Positions 9,684-17,132 of a DNA stretch of 46,060 bases are shown here, one piece after another. The position numbers and the translations under genes were made by a program. Under the pieces are notes generated by a model that did no database searches, was not told where the DNA came from, and saw only the letters and a list, made by a program, of their open reading frames with translations. The DNA is from CAZRGV01 sp964599655 (lineage in GTDB: Bacteria > Planctomycetota > Planctomycetia > Isosphaerales > Isosphaeraceae), in assembly GCA_964599655.1 (NCBI GenBank), contig CAZRGV010000037.1:1-46060 (forward strand), given 5' to 3'. How positions within the stretch are numbered: position 1 is the first letter of the stretch; each line of letters starts with the position of its first letter.

Positions 9684-10789
9684 GCGTGCCTGAGATCAGG
9701 GGGATTACCGTCTCGGTCGGAGAGTGGTACGCGAGGACTCTCGAACGTGTCCTCTGGAAGAACATGCGGCATCTCTCCGAGTGCCTCGTTGTCACTGCTC
9801 CCGGCGACCCGTCCGCCGATGTCGCGAGGTCTGTTCCCTGGGTTCGCGTTCTGGAAACCTCCGTCTTCTTCGAGCACGGTGCCCATTTCAACAAGGGTGC
9901 CGCCATGGAGTACGGATTCTCTGAACTGGGGCGACACGGTTGGATCTGCATCTTCGACGCCGACATCCTGATGCCGGACCATATCCCGTTCGATCGGCTC
10001 TGGCCCGACGCTATCCATGGCGCTCGGCGTCGGATCGTCGACGACGTTGACGCGTGGCGCCCCGAGATGCCGTGGTCGTCGTTCCGGGATATCGGAGACA
10101 CGTCGCCGATCGGGTATTTCCAGTTGTTCGACGCCGATTCGCCGAGGATCAAGGGAAAGTCGCCTTGGTACGACGTGACGTTCGGTCATGCCGGCGGATG
10201 CGACGCGCACATCATGGAGTATTATCCTCGCGATGACTGGAGGATGCTCCCGATGGACGTCCTCCACTTTGGGCCGGTGGATACTCACTGGTTCGGCGCC
10301 AATCCCGATGGCCTGGCGATGATCGAGGCGTACGCGAGACGCATCGGATGGGACCGCCGCTCCAATGTCAGGCCAGACGAGAGTGCCGTCGCGGCAGTGG
10401 GAACTGTCGCTCACAGGGTTTCGATTCCAGGATACGAGCCCACGGGATTCGAGATTCCTATTGCTGCTGGCAAGCGAGGCGCGCCAGGAGTCGACTTCGG
10501 CCCAGATGTCGAGACGGATGCGACGAGGACAGAGCCAGAACTTCCTTCGATGGCGAGGCAGGTCACTGGCTTCATCAAGACTGCGGCGGCAGTCGTTGCC
10601 GATGGATTCGGCCGCACGACTCCTGAGCAGCGTGAGAAGAGACTGTCGATCTGCCGTTCATGCGATCATTTCCGCGAGTCTGACATGAGGTGTGGGCAAT
10701 TCAATGGGTGTGGATGCTTCCTGTCGCGAGCCGTTGAGTGGCGGGCGAAGGAATGTCCAATCGGACGGTGGGCCGAGCACGGCGTATGA
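9680..10789 (+). CDS. GT-A type glycosyltransferase with C-terminal cysteine cluster
   Basis: GTG at 9680 overlaps the previous stop as GTGA; 369 aa. The N-terminal domain has the DxD-type metal/nucleotide-sugar motif in WICIFDADILMP, plus an acceptor-side segment ending YPRDDWRMLPM and HFGP, as in glycosyltransferase family 2-like enzymes. The last 50 residues form a compact cysteine motif (CRSC..., RCGQFNGCGC, ECPIGRW) that probably binds zinc. This tail is common on small phage proteins but unusual fused to a glycosyltransferase. It is the third gene of the modification cassette and probably transfers a sugar to virion, DNA or host glycan. The target is unknown. Confidence 0.7.
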   Translation: MSVPEIRGITVSVGEWYARTLERVLWKNMRHLSECLVVTAPGDPSADVARSVPWVRVLETSVFFEHGAHFNKGAAMEYGFSELGRHGWICIFDADILMPDHIPFDRLWPDAIHGARRRIVDDVDAWRPEMPWSSFRDIGDTSPIGYFQLFDADSPRIKGKSPWYDVTFGHAGGCDAHIMEYYPRDDWRMLPMDVLHFGPVDTHWFGANPDGLAMIEAYARRIGWDRRSNVRPDESAVAAVGTVAHRVSIPGYEPTGFEIPIAAGKRGAPGVDFGPDVETDATRTEPELPSMARQVTGFIKTAAAVVADGFGRTTPEQREKRLSICRSCDHFRESDMRCGQFNGCGCFLSRAVEWRAKECPIGRWAEHGV

Positions 10790-11970
10790 CCAAGACAAGG
10801 CATCGGATCTCCTGGCAAATGAGCCTGAACCAGTGTGCCGACCGCCGATCCAAACCAGAGCCCATCGGCGGTTCTGTCTCTCGAAACCAGGAGCCAGACA
10901 AGCGGATTCTTATTCGTGCTCACGTGTATTCGTGGGGCGGATACGGCCAGATGGCCGAGCACCTTGGCCGTGCCTTGGAGCGTCTTGGCTATCCGGTGGC
11001 GTACGACCCGCTGATGGTTGCCGAGGAGTTCGGCGCGGCGCAGCCGTTCATCGTGGATCGGCTCGTGTTCGGCGCCGAGGACCGCAACGAGGTCGTTCTT
11101 TCGCTGCCAACGACGACGCCGTCACCGGGGCGTCGTTCGCTCTACTACACGATGTTCGAGACGACGAGAGTCTCGGCTCCGGTGCTGGCGAACCTGTCGA
11201 TGGCAAAGGCCGTCGTCGTTCCGAGCCGATTCCACCAGATCGTTCTCGATGCCGCCGGCCTGGGTCGTCCGGTGTTCGTGGCTCCGCTTGGGCTGGACGA
11301 GCGGTACGAGGCGACCGAGATGCGGATGGATGGCCCAACGGTCTTCGGGACTGCGGCACGCCACAAGCATGGTGGGACCAGGAAGAACACCCTGGACATG
11401 GCCAGGGCGTTCGTCGAGGCGTTCCCGGGCAGCGAGGACGTCGAGTTCCGTGTGAAGTGCTTCCCAGACTGCGGAGACGTGATCGATAAGTTGCCAAGAG
11501 ACCCAAGGATCAAGGTTCTCAGGGCACCTCTGACGGACGACGAGATGGTGCGGTGGACTCAGGACTTGACCTGCGGAGTCTACTGCACGCGAGGCGAGGG
11601 CTGGGGTCTTCACATCCATCAGGCGATGGGGTGCGGAAGGCCGGTCATCACCTGCCTCGGGACGGCGATGTCCGACTACGTGACGGAGCGGTGCTGCTAC
11701 CCGGTCGACTACCGATGGGTTCCTTCTGGCGACTTCTATGACGGCGTCGGGCTCTGGATGGACCCGGACTTTGACCAGATGGCCTCGGCGATGAGGCGTG
11801 TTCACCGAGATCGCAACGAGGCGAAGCAGAAGGGTGTCTACGCGGCGTATCGGGCCAGGGAGTTCACCTGGAAGCGGTGCGCCGAGTCCCTGGTCCACGC
11901 GATGCGATGCGCGGGCGTCTTCCCAGAGGGCCTGGATTGCGATCGGACGATGCGGAGAATCGCCGGCTGA
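10786..11970 (+). CDS. GT-B fold glycosyltransferase (GT4-like)
   Basis: ATGA overlap with the GT-A gene; 394 aa. After a basic leader of about 40 residues, the protein shows a GT-B layout. An N-terminal Rossmann-like half begins ILIRAHVYSWGGYGQ. The donor-binding half has AVVVPSRFH, PLGLDERYE and the E-x7-E-like segment TRGEGWGLHIHQAMGCGRPV, followed by a C-terminal helix. These are hallmarks of family 4 glycosyltransferases. It closes the surface-modification cassette, and its 3' end overlaps the sigma factor gene. Donor and acceptor are not predictable. Confidence 0.8.
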   Translation: MTKTRHRISWQMSLNQCADRRSKPEPIGGSVSRNQEPDKRILIRAHVYSWGGYGQMAEHLGRALERLGYPVAYDPLMVAEEFGAAQPFIVDRLVFGAEDRNEVVLSLPTTTPSPGRRSLYYTMFETTRVSAPVLANLSMAKAVVVPSRFHQIVLDAAGLGRPVFVAPLGLDERYEATEMRMDGPTVFGTAARHKHGGTRKNTLDMARAFVEAFPGSEDVEFRVKCFPDCGDVIDKLPRDPRIKVLRAPLTDDEMVRWTQDLTCGVYCTRGEGWGLHIHQAMGCGRPVITCLGTAMSDYVTERCCYPVDYRWVPSGDFYDGVGLWMDPDFDQMASAMRRVHRDRNEAKQKGVYAAYRAREFTWKRCAESLVHAMRCAGVFPEGLDCDRTMRRIAG

Positions 11971-12530
11971 TCTCCGCATATCGTGCGGGGGATCAGTCGG
12001 CACTGGATGCGCTTATCGAGCGGTCCCGGCCGCTCGTGCGCTGGGTCGTCTCGTGCGCCTACGGGCGGCGGAGGATGCTTAACTGGTCGGCCCACAAGCC
12101 CGACTGCGTCCAGGAGGGATTCCTGGCCATCCTTGACGCGGCTGATGGGTTCGATGTGGACGGATCGGCGAGCTTCGTCAGTTACGCCGCGACAGCGGTT
12201 CACCGCCGTGTCGTCCGATACATCGACAAGCAGATGCGTACGCCTGGGTGGCGTCAGTCGGATGTCGAGGATGAGTGTGAGGCCGAGTCGATCGTCGGCG
12301 ACGACGGATCGTGCTTCGATCCAGAGCCGATGGACGTCGAGGTTCGCCGTGCGGTTGATTCGCTGCCAGAGATGACTGGAATGGCGATCCGGATGCGGTA
12401 CGGGATGTCTGGAGACCCGATGAGTTACTCGGCGATCGGTGCCGCGCTCGGCGTGTCGCGGGAGTGGGCCAGAATCCTGTGCGAGTGCGGCCGAGTCGAG
12501 GTTGCGTCCAGGCTCGGCGGAACATCTTGA
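11937..12530 (+). CDS. Phage RNA polymerase sigma factor (sigma-70 family), first of two
   Basis: I chose TTG at 11937, preceded by AGAGGG at six bases; a GTG at 11877 in the same frame would overlap the glycosyltransferase by 94 nt. About 197 aa. Region 2 is seen in ISAYRAGDQSALDALIER, DCVQEGFLAILDAAD and SFVSYAATAVHRRVVRYI (core binding and -10 recognition). Region 4 is seen in MRYGMSGDPMSYSAIG with a C-terminal helix-turn-helix (AALGVSREWARI). It probably redirects host RNA polymerase to phage promoters, plausibly late ones since it ends the tail/modification operon. An intrinsic terminator follows 10 nt after the stop. The start site is the least certain part. Confidence 0.85.
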   Translation: MRSDDAENRRLISAYRAGDQSALDALIERSRPLVRWVVSCAYGRRRMLNWSAHKPDCVQEGFLAILDAADGFDVDGSASFVSYAATAVHRRVVRYIDKQMRTPGWRQSDVEDECEAESIVGDDGSCFDPEPMDVEVRRAVDSLPEMTGMAIRMRYGMSGDPMSYSAIGAALGVSREWARILCECGRVEVASRLGGTS

Positions 12531-12539
12531 GTTGGAGTC

Positions 12540-12566
12540 CCCCGCCCCTCCGTGGGCGGGGTTTTT
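12540..12566 (+). terminator. Rho-independent terminator after the tail/sigma operon
   Basis: Perfect 8-bp GC stem CCCCGCCC / GGGCGGGG with a 6-nt loop, followed immediately by five Ts (12562-12566). It lies between the rightward sigma factor gene and the leftward gene ending at 12575. The T-run serves only the plus strand. Confidence 0.9.
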
Positions 12567-12574
12567 CCATGCGC

Positions 12575-13120
12575 TCAGTTGGATTCTGTCGGGAACCGAT
12601 CCGTCTTGATGCGGTATCCGTCCGACAGGTCTTCGCCGAGGATCGTCGCATGCACGACGAATGCTCCGGTCAGAACGTCGCGCCACTGCTGCTGGAACGG
12701 ACTGCCGTCCAGGTTGCAGCAGATCCCGACAAGAATCGCTGCGTCGATCCTTCCGGAGCAAATCATGGCATAGACGAGCCTGGCCATCACGTCGTTCAGA
12801 CCGTCGCTCTTGCCGCGCAAGCCGCGCCCCTTGCTTCGGTTGATCGCGTCGGCCAGGATCGGCATTGAGGAGATGGCCTCGCCGACCAGGCCGTGAGACC
12901 CAGAACTTGCGACCTGGAGGCACGAGGCAATGCCCATGAGAAGGTCGTCGCGACCCGCGGATCGAAGCGCGGTGGACGCCTCGGACAGCGCTCGCGTCAG
13001 CGGCGTCTCGCCCTTCTCTTCGCGGACCTCTTCGATCCACGCTGATATCAACTCGGACATCTCGTGTGGAGTGAGGTCCGTCGGGGATCGTCCGTCCGCA
13101 TTGCTGTCATGCGATTGCAC
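12575..13120 (-). CDS. Protein of unknown function (181 aa)
   Basis: GTG at 13120 preceded by AGGTGG at a good distance; it overlaps the end of the upstream gene by 14 nt. The open frame continues to 13486, but that part is antisense-like arginine-rich sequence and is excluded. The N-terminus is acidic (TPHEMSELISAWIEEV). The middle holds helices with small residues (LLMGIASCLQVASSG, LVYAMICSGRIDAAILVG). The C-terminus is QQQWRDVLTGAFVVHATIL. No family was recognised. It is the last gene of a four-gene leftward operon with RusA and a pentapeptide-repeat protein. Confidence 0.7.
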   Translation of the reverse strand: MQSHDSNADGRSPTDLTPHEMSELISAWIEEVREEKGETPLTRALSEASTALRSAGRDDLLMGIASCLQVASSGSHGLVGEAISSMPILADAINRSKGRGLRGKSDGLNDVMARLVYAMICSGRIDAAILVGICCNLDGSPFQQQWRDVLTGAFVVHATILGEDLSDGYRIKTDRFPTESN

Positions 13121-13343
13121 TGGCTTCCACCTTTCGCTTGATTTCCTGGGCCTCCGCGACGACGTCCCAGATCGATATGTTCGCTCCGTACTTGGCGAGG
13201 TGTTCCACGATCTCAAACATCTCCTCGGCGTGAGCCAGCAGGCTCGTGTCGAGCACGGTCGGCTTCCCTGTTCCAGACCACGGGCCATGGTTCTGGTCGC
13301 TGTAGAGCAGCATCTCCCGGATGCAGTCCTTGTCGAACGCCAC
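13107..13343 (-). CDS. Small protein of unknown function (78 aa)
   Basis: ATG start; purine-rich GGGGGA upstream on the minus strand. The sequence (MAFDKDCIREMLLYSDQNHG ...) is mixed alpha/beta in composition, with a mostly helical C-terminal half (SLLAHAEEMFEIVEHLAKYG, VVAEAQEIKRKVEAS). The opening resembles small phage proteins carrying a YxxDQNHGPW-like signature, but I cannot name the family. It lies between RusA and the 181-aa protein, with short gaps on both sides, so it is probably cotranscribed with recombination functions. Confidence 0.65.
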   Translation of the reverse strand: MAFDKDCIREMLLYSDQNHGPWSGTGKPTVLDTSLLAHAEEMFEIVEHLAKYGANISIWDVVAEAQEIKRKVEASAIA

Positions 13344-13358
13344 TGACGAATCCCCCTT

Positions 13359-13859
13359 TCAGGCGGTTTCCTTCTTCCTCTTGCGGACCTTCTTTGCGGC
13401 GACCTTCGCCGCATCCCCCCTTGCCATCGTGCTTTCATACGATCCGATGCAGACAATGGTCCTGGGATGCTCGGGGTCATATTCAATGATCCCCTGCAAA
13501 CTGGTGACCTGGCTGTCGTCGTCCCAGATCTTGGCGCGGTTGCCCGCGTCCAGGACGGTCTTGAGCAGGTTGTCGACGTCGACGCGGCGCCTGGTGGATC
13601 GCACGAAGACGCAGATCACGGCGACGTTTCCAGAGAACAGCCCGAGTTCTCGGAGGTGCGATGCCACCTCCTCCTCGGCGTCGACGGTTCGCTGCGGCGT
13701 ATAGGAGTACCCGTTGACGACGCGCGGCCTCTCCTTCGGAACAGGGTCGCCAGGGACGATTGCGATGAGGAACTCTCGTGGCGGGTCGCAGACAACACGC
13801 ATGATCTCGGCAGCGACGTCGATGAGTTCCTGGTCGCAGCGCGCCCGTGACGGCTTCAT
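13359..13859 (-). CDS. rusA: RusA-like Holliday junction resolvase
   Basis: 166 aa with the RusA layout: the entry segment GDPVPKERPR, then YTPQRTVDAEEE, then the catalytic stretch RRRVDVDNLLKTVLDA (Asp94, Asp96, Lys100) and WDDDSQV (Asp113-115). These are the acidic and basic residues used by RusA enzymes to cut four-way junctions. The C-terminus is a lysine/arginine tail. It overlaps the pentapeptide-repeat gene by 4 nt, so the two are translationally coupled. It probably resolves recombination intermediates of phage replication, complementing the Rad52-like protein encoded at 21013. Length fits the family (about 120-170 aa). Confidence 0.9.
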   Translation of the reverse strand: MKPSRARCDQELIDVAAEIMRVVCDPPREFLIAIVPGDPVPKERPRVVNGYSYTPQRTVDAEEEVASHLRELGLFSGNVAVICVFVRSTRRRVDVDNLLKTVLDAGNRAKIWDDDSQVTSLQGIIEYDPEHPRTIVCIGSYESTMARGDAAKVAAKKVRKRKKETA

Positions 13860-14650
13860 CGGTCGCCCTCGTACTCGAATTCCTCGGCTTCCTCCCGAGT
13901 GATGAAGAAGGAAATGCCGGCCGCATCGTCGATCGGCCTGGGGTCGTAGTCGTCTGCTCCGACGAACCGATTCTCCCGGTACACGATCGTAGGGTCGCGG
14001 AAACTGATCCCATCAGTCCCGCCGAGCGTCTTGATGACTTGGGCCCACTTGGCCCGGCAGACCCGGCTCGGGCCGTTCGTCCTCGGCGACTCTTCGGGAA
14101 CCCTCAACTTGACGATCACGCCGCCACGGCACTTCTTCCAGCCGACGATCGTTCCGTCTGGCACGATTCGGTAGCGGCAGGCGACGTGGGGCGGGATCTG
14201 CGGGGCGATGCCGAAGTCGGCTCCGTGGAACGTCGCCGTCCCCCGGAGGTCGGCGCCGCCGAACGAGACATATGCGAGGCTGGCATTCTTGAAGATGCAG
14301 CCGTCAAGGACGGTGAACCGCATGTCGGCGCCATCCAGGACTGTGTCCACGAACGACGCGAACGGCATGACGGCGCCCCTGAGGCTGGCCTTCCTCATGA
14401 TGGCGCCGTCAAAGATCGCGAGGTGGCAAGACGCGCCGCCCAGGTCAACGCCGGGCATCCAGCACCCGGTCAGGTCGGCGTTTGTCAGGTCCACGTTTGC
14501 CAGCCCCAAATCGGACAGGTCCGCCCCGGACAGTTGTGCCCCGGAGAGCGAGTGCCCTTTCCGCACAGCCTCGACGACGGCGTCACGCACGTTGTCCGCC
14601 TCGGCGATCTCGACGACGATCCCGCCGTACCGATTCCGTATAGTGTACAT
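13856..14650 (-). CDS. Pentapeptide-repeat protein with C-terminal extension (DUF5758-like)
   Basis: 264 aa. Residues about 36-130 are pentapeptide repeats of the A(D/N)LxX type (GAQLSGADLSDLGLANVDL, NADLTGCWMPGVDLGGA and so on), which fold into a right-handed quadrilateral beta helix. The C-terminal half (YRIVPDGTIVGWKKCRGGVIVKLRVP ... RENRFVGADDYDP) matches, from memory, the domain often attached to phage pentapeptide proteins (DUF5758). Function is unknown; some pentapeptide proteins mimic DNA and inhibit gyrase, but nothing here proves that. The start is an ATG 15 nt after AGGACAAGG on the minus strand. First gene of the leftward operon, divergent from the gene at 14767. Confidence 0.85.
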   Translation of the reverse strand: MYTIRNRYGGIVVEIAEADNVRDAVVEAVRKGHSLSGAQLSGADLSDLGLANVDLTNADLTGCWMPGVDLGGASCHLAIFDGAIMRKASLRGAVMPFASFVDTVLDGADMRFTVLDGCIFKNASLAYVSFGGADLRGTATFHGADFGIAPQIPPHVACRYRIVPDGTIVGWKKCRGGVIVKLRVPEESPRTNGPSRVCRAKWAQVIKTLGGTDGISFRDPTIVYRENRFVGADDYDPRPIDDAAGISFFITREEAEEFEYEGDR

Positions 14651-14718
14651 CTGTGCCTTGTCCTAGGCAAGCGTTGCGTGTCAGTTGCCGTCTCGATGAC
14701 AATCTAGTAACCATCACC

Positions 14719-14747
14719 TTGTCGGTCAAGCGGTCGGTTCGTAGACT
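14719..14747 (+). promoter_or_regulatory. Candidate sigma-70-like promoter for the rightward small-gene operon
   Basis: TTGTCG, 17-nt spacer, TAGACT. It lies 20 nt before the ATG at 14767 in the divergent intergenic region with the pentapeptide gene. TAGACT is also the -10 of the Ro60/Y RNA promoter at 44307. Each hexamer matches consensus at four of six positions, so this is a moderate call. Confidence 0.45.
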
Positions 14748-14766
14748 CGTTGTCGAGGGGGTTGCG

Positions 14767-14955
14767 ATGCCGAAACTTCAGGAATGGGTGGAACGGTCCG
14801 TTGACGAGCACCTGGAACTCCTGGTTCCAGAGGCCGCCCGCAACGATTTCAACCGCCAGATTCTTCGCCGTCTCCTCCTGACGCACCGAGTCGACACGAT
14901 GGACGGCCCCTGCTTGTTTCGCCCAAGGAACGAGGCTCCCGAATCAGATGGTTGA
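14767..14955 (+). CDS. Small protein of unknown function (62 aa)
   Basis: ATG preceded by GAGGGGG at a good distance; the longer in-frame GTG/ATG starts upstream would run through the promoter. The product (MPKLQEWVERSVDEHLELLV ...) is amphipathic helix in its first half and basic in the middle (NDFNRQILRRLLLTHRVD). It could be a small DNA-binding or regulatory protein, but no motif is decisive. It overlaps the next gene by 8 nt and opens the operon running to about 18460. Confidence 0.6.
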   Translation: MPKLQEWVERSVDEHLELLVPEAARNDFNRQILRRLLLTHRVDTMDGPCLFRPRNEAPESDG

Positions 14956-15463
14956 TGGATGCCTCCTCATAAAGGTCGTTTCTGGCGGCCAGACTGGTGC
15001 GGATCGAGGTGGTCTCGATGCGGCCCGCAGGTTCGGAATCCGGACTGGCGGGTGGGCGCCCCATGGATTCCGAACCGAAGTGGGCCCAGATCCTTCCCTC
15101 GCCTCTTACGGCTTGATTCCTGTTCTCTGTCCACATGGCCCCAAGGGGTCCTTGGCGATGCGGACTCGCATGAACGTCAAGGATTCGGACGCGACGATCA
15201 TGTTCGGGTACATCGGATCGCGTGGCGCCATGGTGACGCGGCACTGCATTCACCAGTACCGGCGCCCAATGTTTCTCGTGGAGAGGCCAGACATCCCGAG
15301 TCGGGCACACTCTGAGTGCGCCGATTGGATCATCGAGACCGGCGTCGAGGTTCTGAATGTTGCGGGGAATCGCGAGAGCATCATTCCTGGAATCGGAGCC
15401 TGGACCGAGCACTACCTGTGTGAGGTGTTCCGCCTGCTGGGATTCGAGGAGGTGGCGTCATGA
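14948..15463 (+). CDS. YpsA/SLOG-like putative molybdenum carrier family protein
   Basis: 171 aa. The N-terminus VVSGGQTGADRGGLDAARRF contains the GGQTGADRGGLDAA signature of the putative molybdenum carrier (MoCo carrier, Pfam PF12694) and related SLOG nucleotide-binding folds. GGWAPHGFRTEVGP and NVKDSDATIMFG follow, also typical. These Rossmann-like proteins bind nucleotides; a true molybdenum cofactor role in a phage is doubtful. SLOG proteins occur in nucleotide-signalling and defence contexts, so a role in nucleotide or NAD-derivative binding is possible. Coupled by a 4-nt overlap to a small membrane protein gene. Confidence 0.8.
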   Translation: MVDGCLLIKVVSGGQTGADRGGLDAARRFGIRTGGWAPHGFRTEVGPDPSLASYGLIPVLCPHGPKGSLAMRTRMNVKDSDATIMFGYIGSRGAMVTRHCIHQYRRPMFLVERPDIPSRAHSECADWIIETGVEVLNVAGNRESIIPGIGAWTEHYLCEVFRLLGFEEVAS

Positions 15464-15696
15464 CGGCGGCTGACGTGTTAGTGTCCATGATCGTCTGCGA
15501 GGTCGCCCTGATCGGAGTCGTGGTGGCCGGGTTCCACCTTGTCCTGTGGTCAATCGACTTCAAGTTCCAGTTGCTCGCGACCCAGATCAAGATCCTTGAG
15601 AGATCGATTCGCGAGTCCGGGCAGCGTCGGAATGACGTCGAGGAGGGAGACTGGTGGAAGGAAGGCCGCCGCCCCGATTGGGAGGATGGAGAATGA
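15460..15696 (+). CDS. Small single-span membrane protein (78 aa)
   Basis: ATGA overlap with the YpsA-like gene. A hydrophobic segment spans about residues 5-31 (VLVSMIVCEVALIGVVVAGF...), followed by a helical region (LLATQIKILERSIRESG) and an acidic, Trp-rich C-terminus (GDWWKEGRRPDW). The topology predicts an N-terminal anchor and a cytoplasmic tail. Holin accessory, superinfection exclusion or a membrane adaptor for the YpsA-like neighbour are possibilities. Function unknown. Confidence 0.7.
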   Translation: MTAADVLVSMIVCEVALIGVVVAGFHLVLWSIDFKFQLLATQIKILERSIRESGQRRNDVEEGDWWKEGRRPDWEDGE

Positions 15697-15782
15697 TCGA
15701 CGGCTTCATATTGACGCTCATCGGATTCGTGATCGGGGTGCTTTTCGCCGGCTCAATTCACCGCAAGGCGCAGAGGATCTGA
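15693..15782 (+). CDS. 29-aa membrane microprotein
   Basis: Coupled on both sides: its ATG overlaps the previous stop (ATGA) and its stop overlaps the next ATG (TGATG). The product MIDGFILTLIGFVIGVLFAG plus SIHRKAQRI is one transmembrane helix with a short basic tail, so the tail should face the cytoplasm. Too short to classify. The tight double overlap is the best evidence that it is real. Confidence 0.6.
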   Translation: MIDGFILTLIGFVIGVLFAGSIHRKAQRI

Positions 15783-16540
15783 TGGACGCATTCGTTGTCG
15801 ACACGCGACCGGAAGGCTGGCCGCCCGAGCCAGTTCCGCGTACGTTGATCCAGCCAGGGCATACCAGGGACCTGTCCCGCGAGTCGATCCAACTCGGGGC
15901 GAACCTGGCGCCGCTCGTGACGCGGATGCCGCGTGTCCAGCCGGTCCCTCCTCCCGACGAGGATGTGGTCCGCGCTAACACGGTCCACTACGCGGTCCCG
16001 CAGACATTTGGTGCCGGAGATCCTGATTTCGAGGCAAACCTGCCGATCTTTGGCCTGCTGGCGACGGCCGGCATGGNNNNNNNNNNCGGGGTGCTGGTGA
16101 TGAACACGCCGGACGCGAACACGCTGGCGACGGCCGAGCAGAAGGTCATCAACGATCTGATCGATTTGATTGGCGTTGGATCGATCGGCGAGGAACAGGT
16201 CTCTTGGACGCAGGAGATCGCGTCTCGCCGCTACATCGACGTGGCGATCGTTCCGACCAAGCAGTTGAAGCAACTGCGGGCCATGGGCGTGATCGCCCAG
16301 GTTGACGCTGGAGAGACGGCGTACGGCGAGCGGATCGAGGTCTACTCGTTTCATGACGAGGCGTATTCGCATATTACGGTGGTGCATGACCCTTATCTGA
16401 TCGGGTTCGTGATCGGCCTGGAATCCGGCGGCGTGCGACTCCGGGTCCAGACCCAGGAGACGCACTTGGGCGGCGTCTGCGTCATGTGCGTGTGGCCCGA
16501 GGTCGACGACCCGGACCGCCATCTGGTGCTGGAGGTCTAA
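15782..16540 (+). CDS. Protein of unknown function, interrupted by an assembly gap
   Basis: ATG at 15782 overlaps the previous stop. The frame reads through ten Ns at 16077-16086, but the true gap length is unknown, so this could be one gene or two fused by the placeholder. The N-terminal part is Pro/Arg-rich and hydrophilic. The C-terminal part (TAEQKVINDLIDLIGV, RRYIDVAIVPTKQLKQLR, HDPYLIGFVIGLESGGVRLR) looks like a compact alpha/beta domain. No family recognised. A 14-nt direct repeat flanks the gap (see findings). Confidence 0.55.
   Translation: MDAFVVDTRPEGWPPEPVPRTLIQPGHTRDLSRESIQLGANLAPLVTRMPRVQPVPPPDEDVVRANTVHYAVPQTFGAGDPDFEANLPIFGLLATAGMXXXXGVLVMNTPDANTLATAEQKVINDLIDLIGVGSIGEEQVSWTQEIASRRYIDVAIVPTKQLKQLRAMGVIAQVDAGETAYGERIEVYSFHDEAYSHITVVHDPYLIGFVIGLESGGVRLRVQTQETHLGGVCVMCVWPEVDDPDRHLVLEV
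16077..16086. other. Assembly gap (10 N)
   Basis: Ten undetermined bases inside the gene starting at 15782. The size is a placeholder. The gap lies between two copies of GCTGGCGACGGCCG (16057-16070 and 16123-16136). Confidence 0.99.
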
Positions 16541-17001
16541 TGCTCGCGCCGCCGCCACCACCGAACATGGCGCCGCCACCGCCTCCGGCGTCGGCTCCGC
16601 CGCCTCCCCGCGAGGACCCGATCGTCGCCCGCGTCGACCTTGAGGGCCTGTTCCTGGCCGACGACACGGGCTGGCATCGGCCCGAGTGGAACCACGAGGG
16701 GTTCGGCCCCGACGAGGGGATCTGGCCCCATCAACTCGCCGTGGAGGTCATGCCCCACGAGCGGCACGTCCGTCCCAAGGGCAAGCCGAGTTACGGGCGG
16801 ACACGGGATGGTCACTACGTCGAGTTGACCAATGGGCGTCCCGCATCCGAGGAAAAGCACGACCCTGTGGTCACGGTCTCTGGGGAGGGATGGCCAGCAT
16901 GGTTCCCGGTTCAGGATGGAGACTTCGAGAAGACGACGAACCCGCACGTCTATCCGAAGTCCAAGGGCAACTCGTCAGTGTCGATGCTGGATACTTTGTA
17001 G
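16540..17001 (+). CDS. Proline-rich leader protein of unknown function (153 aa)
   Basis: TAATG overlap with the previous stop. The first 30 residues are polyproline blocks (MLAPPPPPNMAPPPPPASAP). A compact region follows with many Trp, His and Gly (DDTGWHRPEWNHEGFGPDEG, LAVEVMPHERHVRPKGKPSY) and a C-terminal WPAWFPVQDGDFEKTTNP. The polyproline leader could be a flexible tether. No family recognised. Its 3' end overlaps the gene at 16899 by 103 nt in another frame. Confidence 0.6.
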   Translation: MLAPPPPPNMAPPPPPASAPPPPREDPIVARVDLEGLFLADDTGWHRPEWNHEGFGPDEGIWPHQLAVEVMPHERHVRPKGKPSYGRTRDGHYVELTNGRPASEEKHDPVVTVSGEGWPAWFPVQDGDFEKTTNPHVYPKSKGNSSVSMLDTL

Positions 17002-17132
17002 CCGACGTCGTGGTCCGGCGCGGCATCGTCATCCAGGCGGCGCCGATCGTGAAGTGGACGATGGGCAGGGAGATCGATGAGGTGGTCTCCTACTGGAGGC
17101 GAAAGGGATTCCGGGTGGAGTTCCTGCCGTGA
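16899..17132 (+). CDS. Small phage protein with VVVRRGxxxQAAPIVKW motif (77 aa)
   Basis: I chose ATG 16899 because GGGGAGGG lies nine bases upstream; a shorter GTG start at 17010 would remove most of the overlap with the upstream gene. The C-terminal part (YFVADVVVRRGIVIQAAPIV ... WTMGREIDEV, RRKGFRVEFLP) has the pattern of a small protein common in actinobacteriophages and related phages, where a beta hairpin precedes AAPI-W and a C-terminal RKG-W/F-V. Function unknown in that family. GTGA-coupled to the next membrane protein gene. Confidence 0.6.
   Translation: MVPGSGWRLREDDEPARLSEVQGQLVSVDAGYFVADVVVRRGIVIQAAPIVKWTMGREIDEVVSYWRRKGFRVEFLP

Noticed and set aside
13120..13486. N-terminal extension of the leftward 181-aa gene
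   Set aside because: Overlaps two genuine genes (13107-13343 and RusA) in another frame and is arginine-rich low-quality sequence.
15539..15782. Upstream extension of the gap-containing gene
   Set aside because: Overlaps a membrane protein gene and a 29-aa microprotein; the ATG at 15782 is TGATG-coupled.
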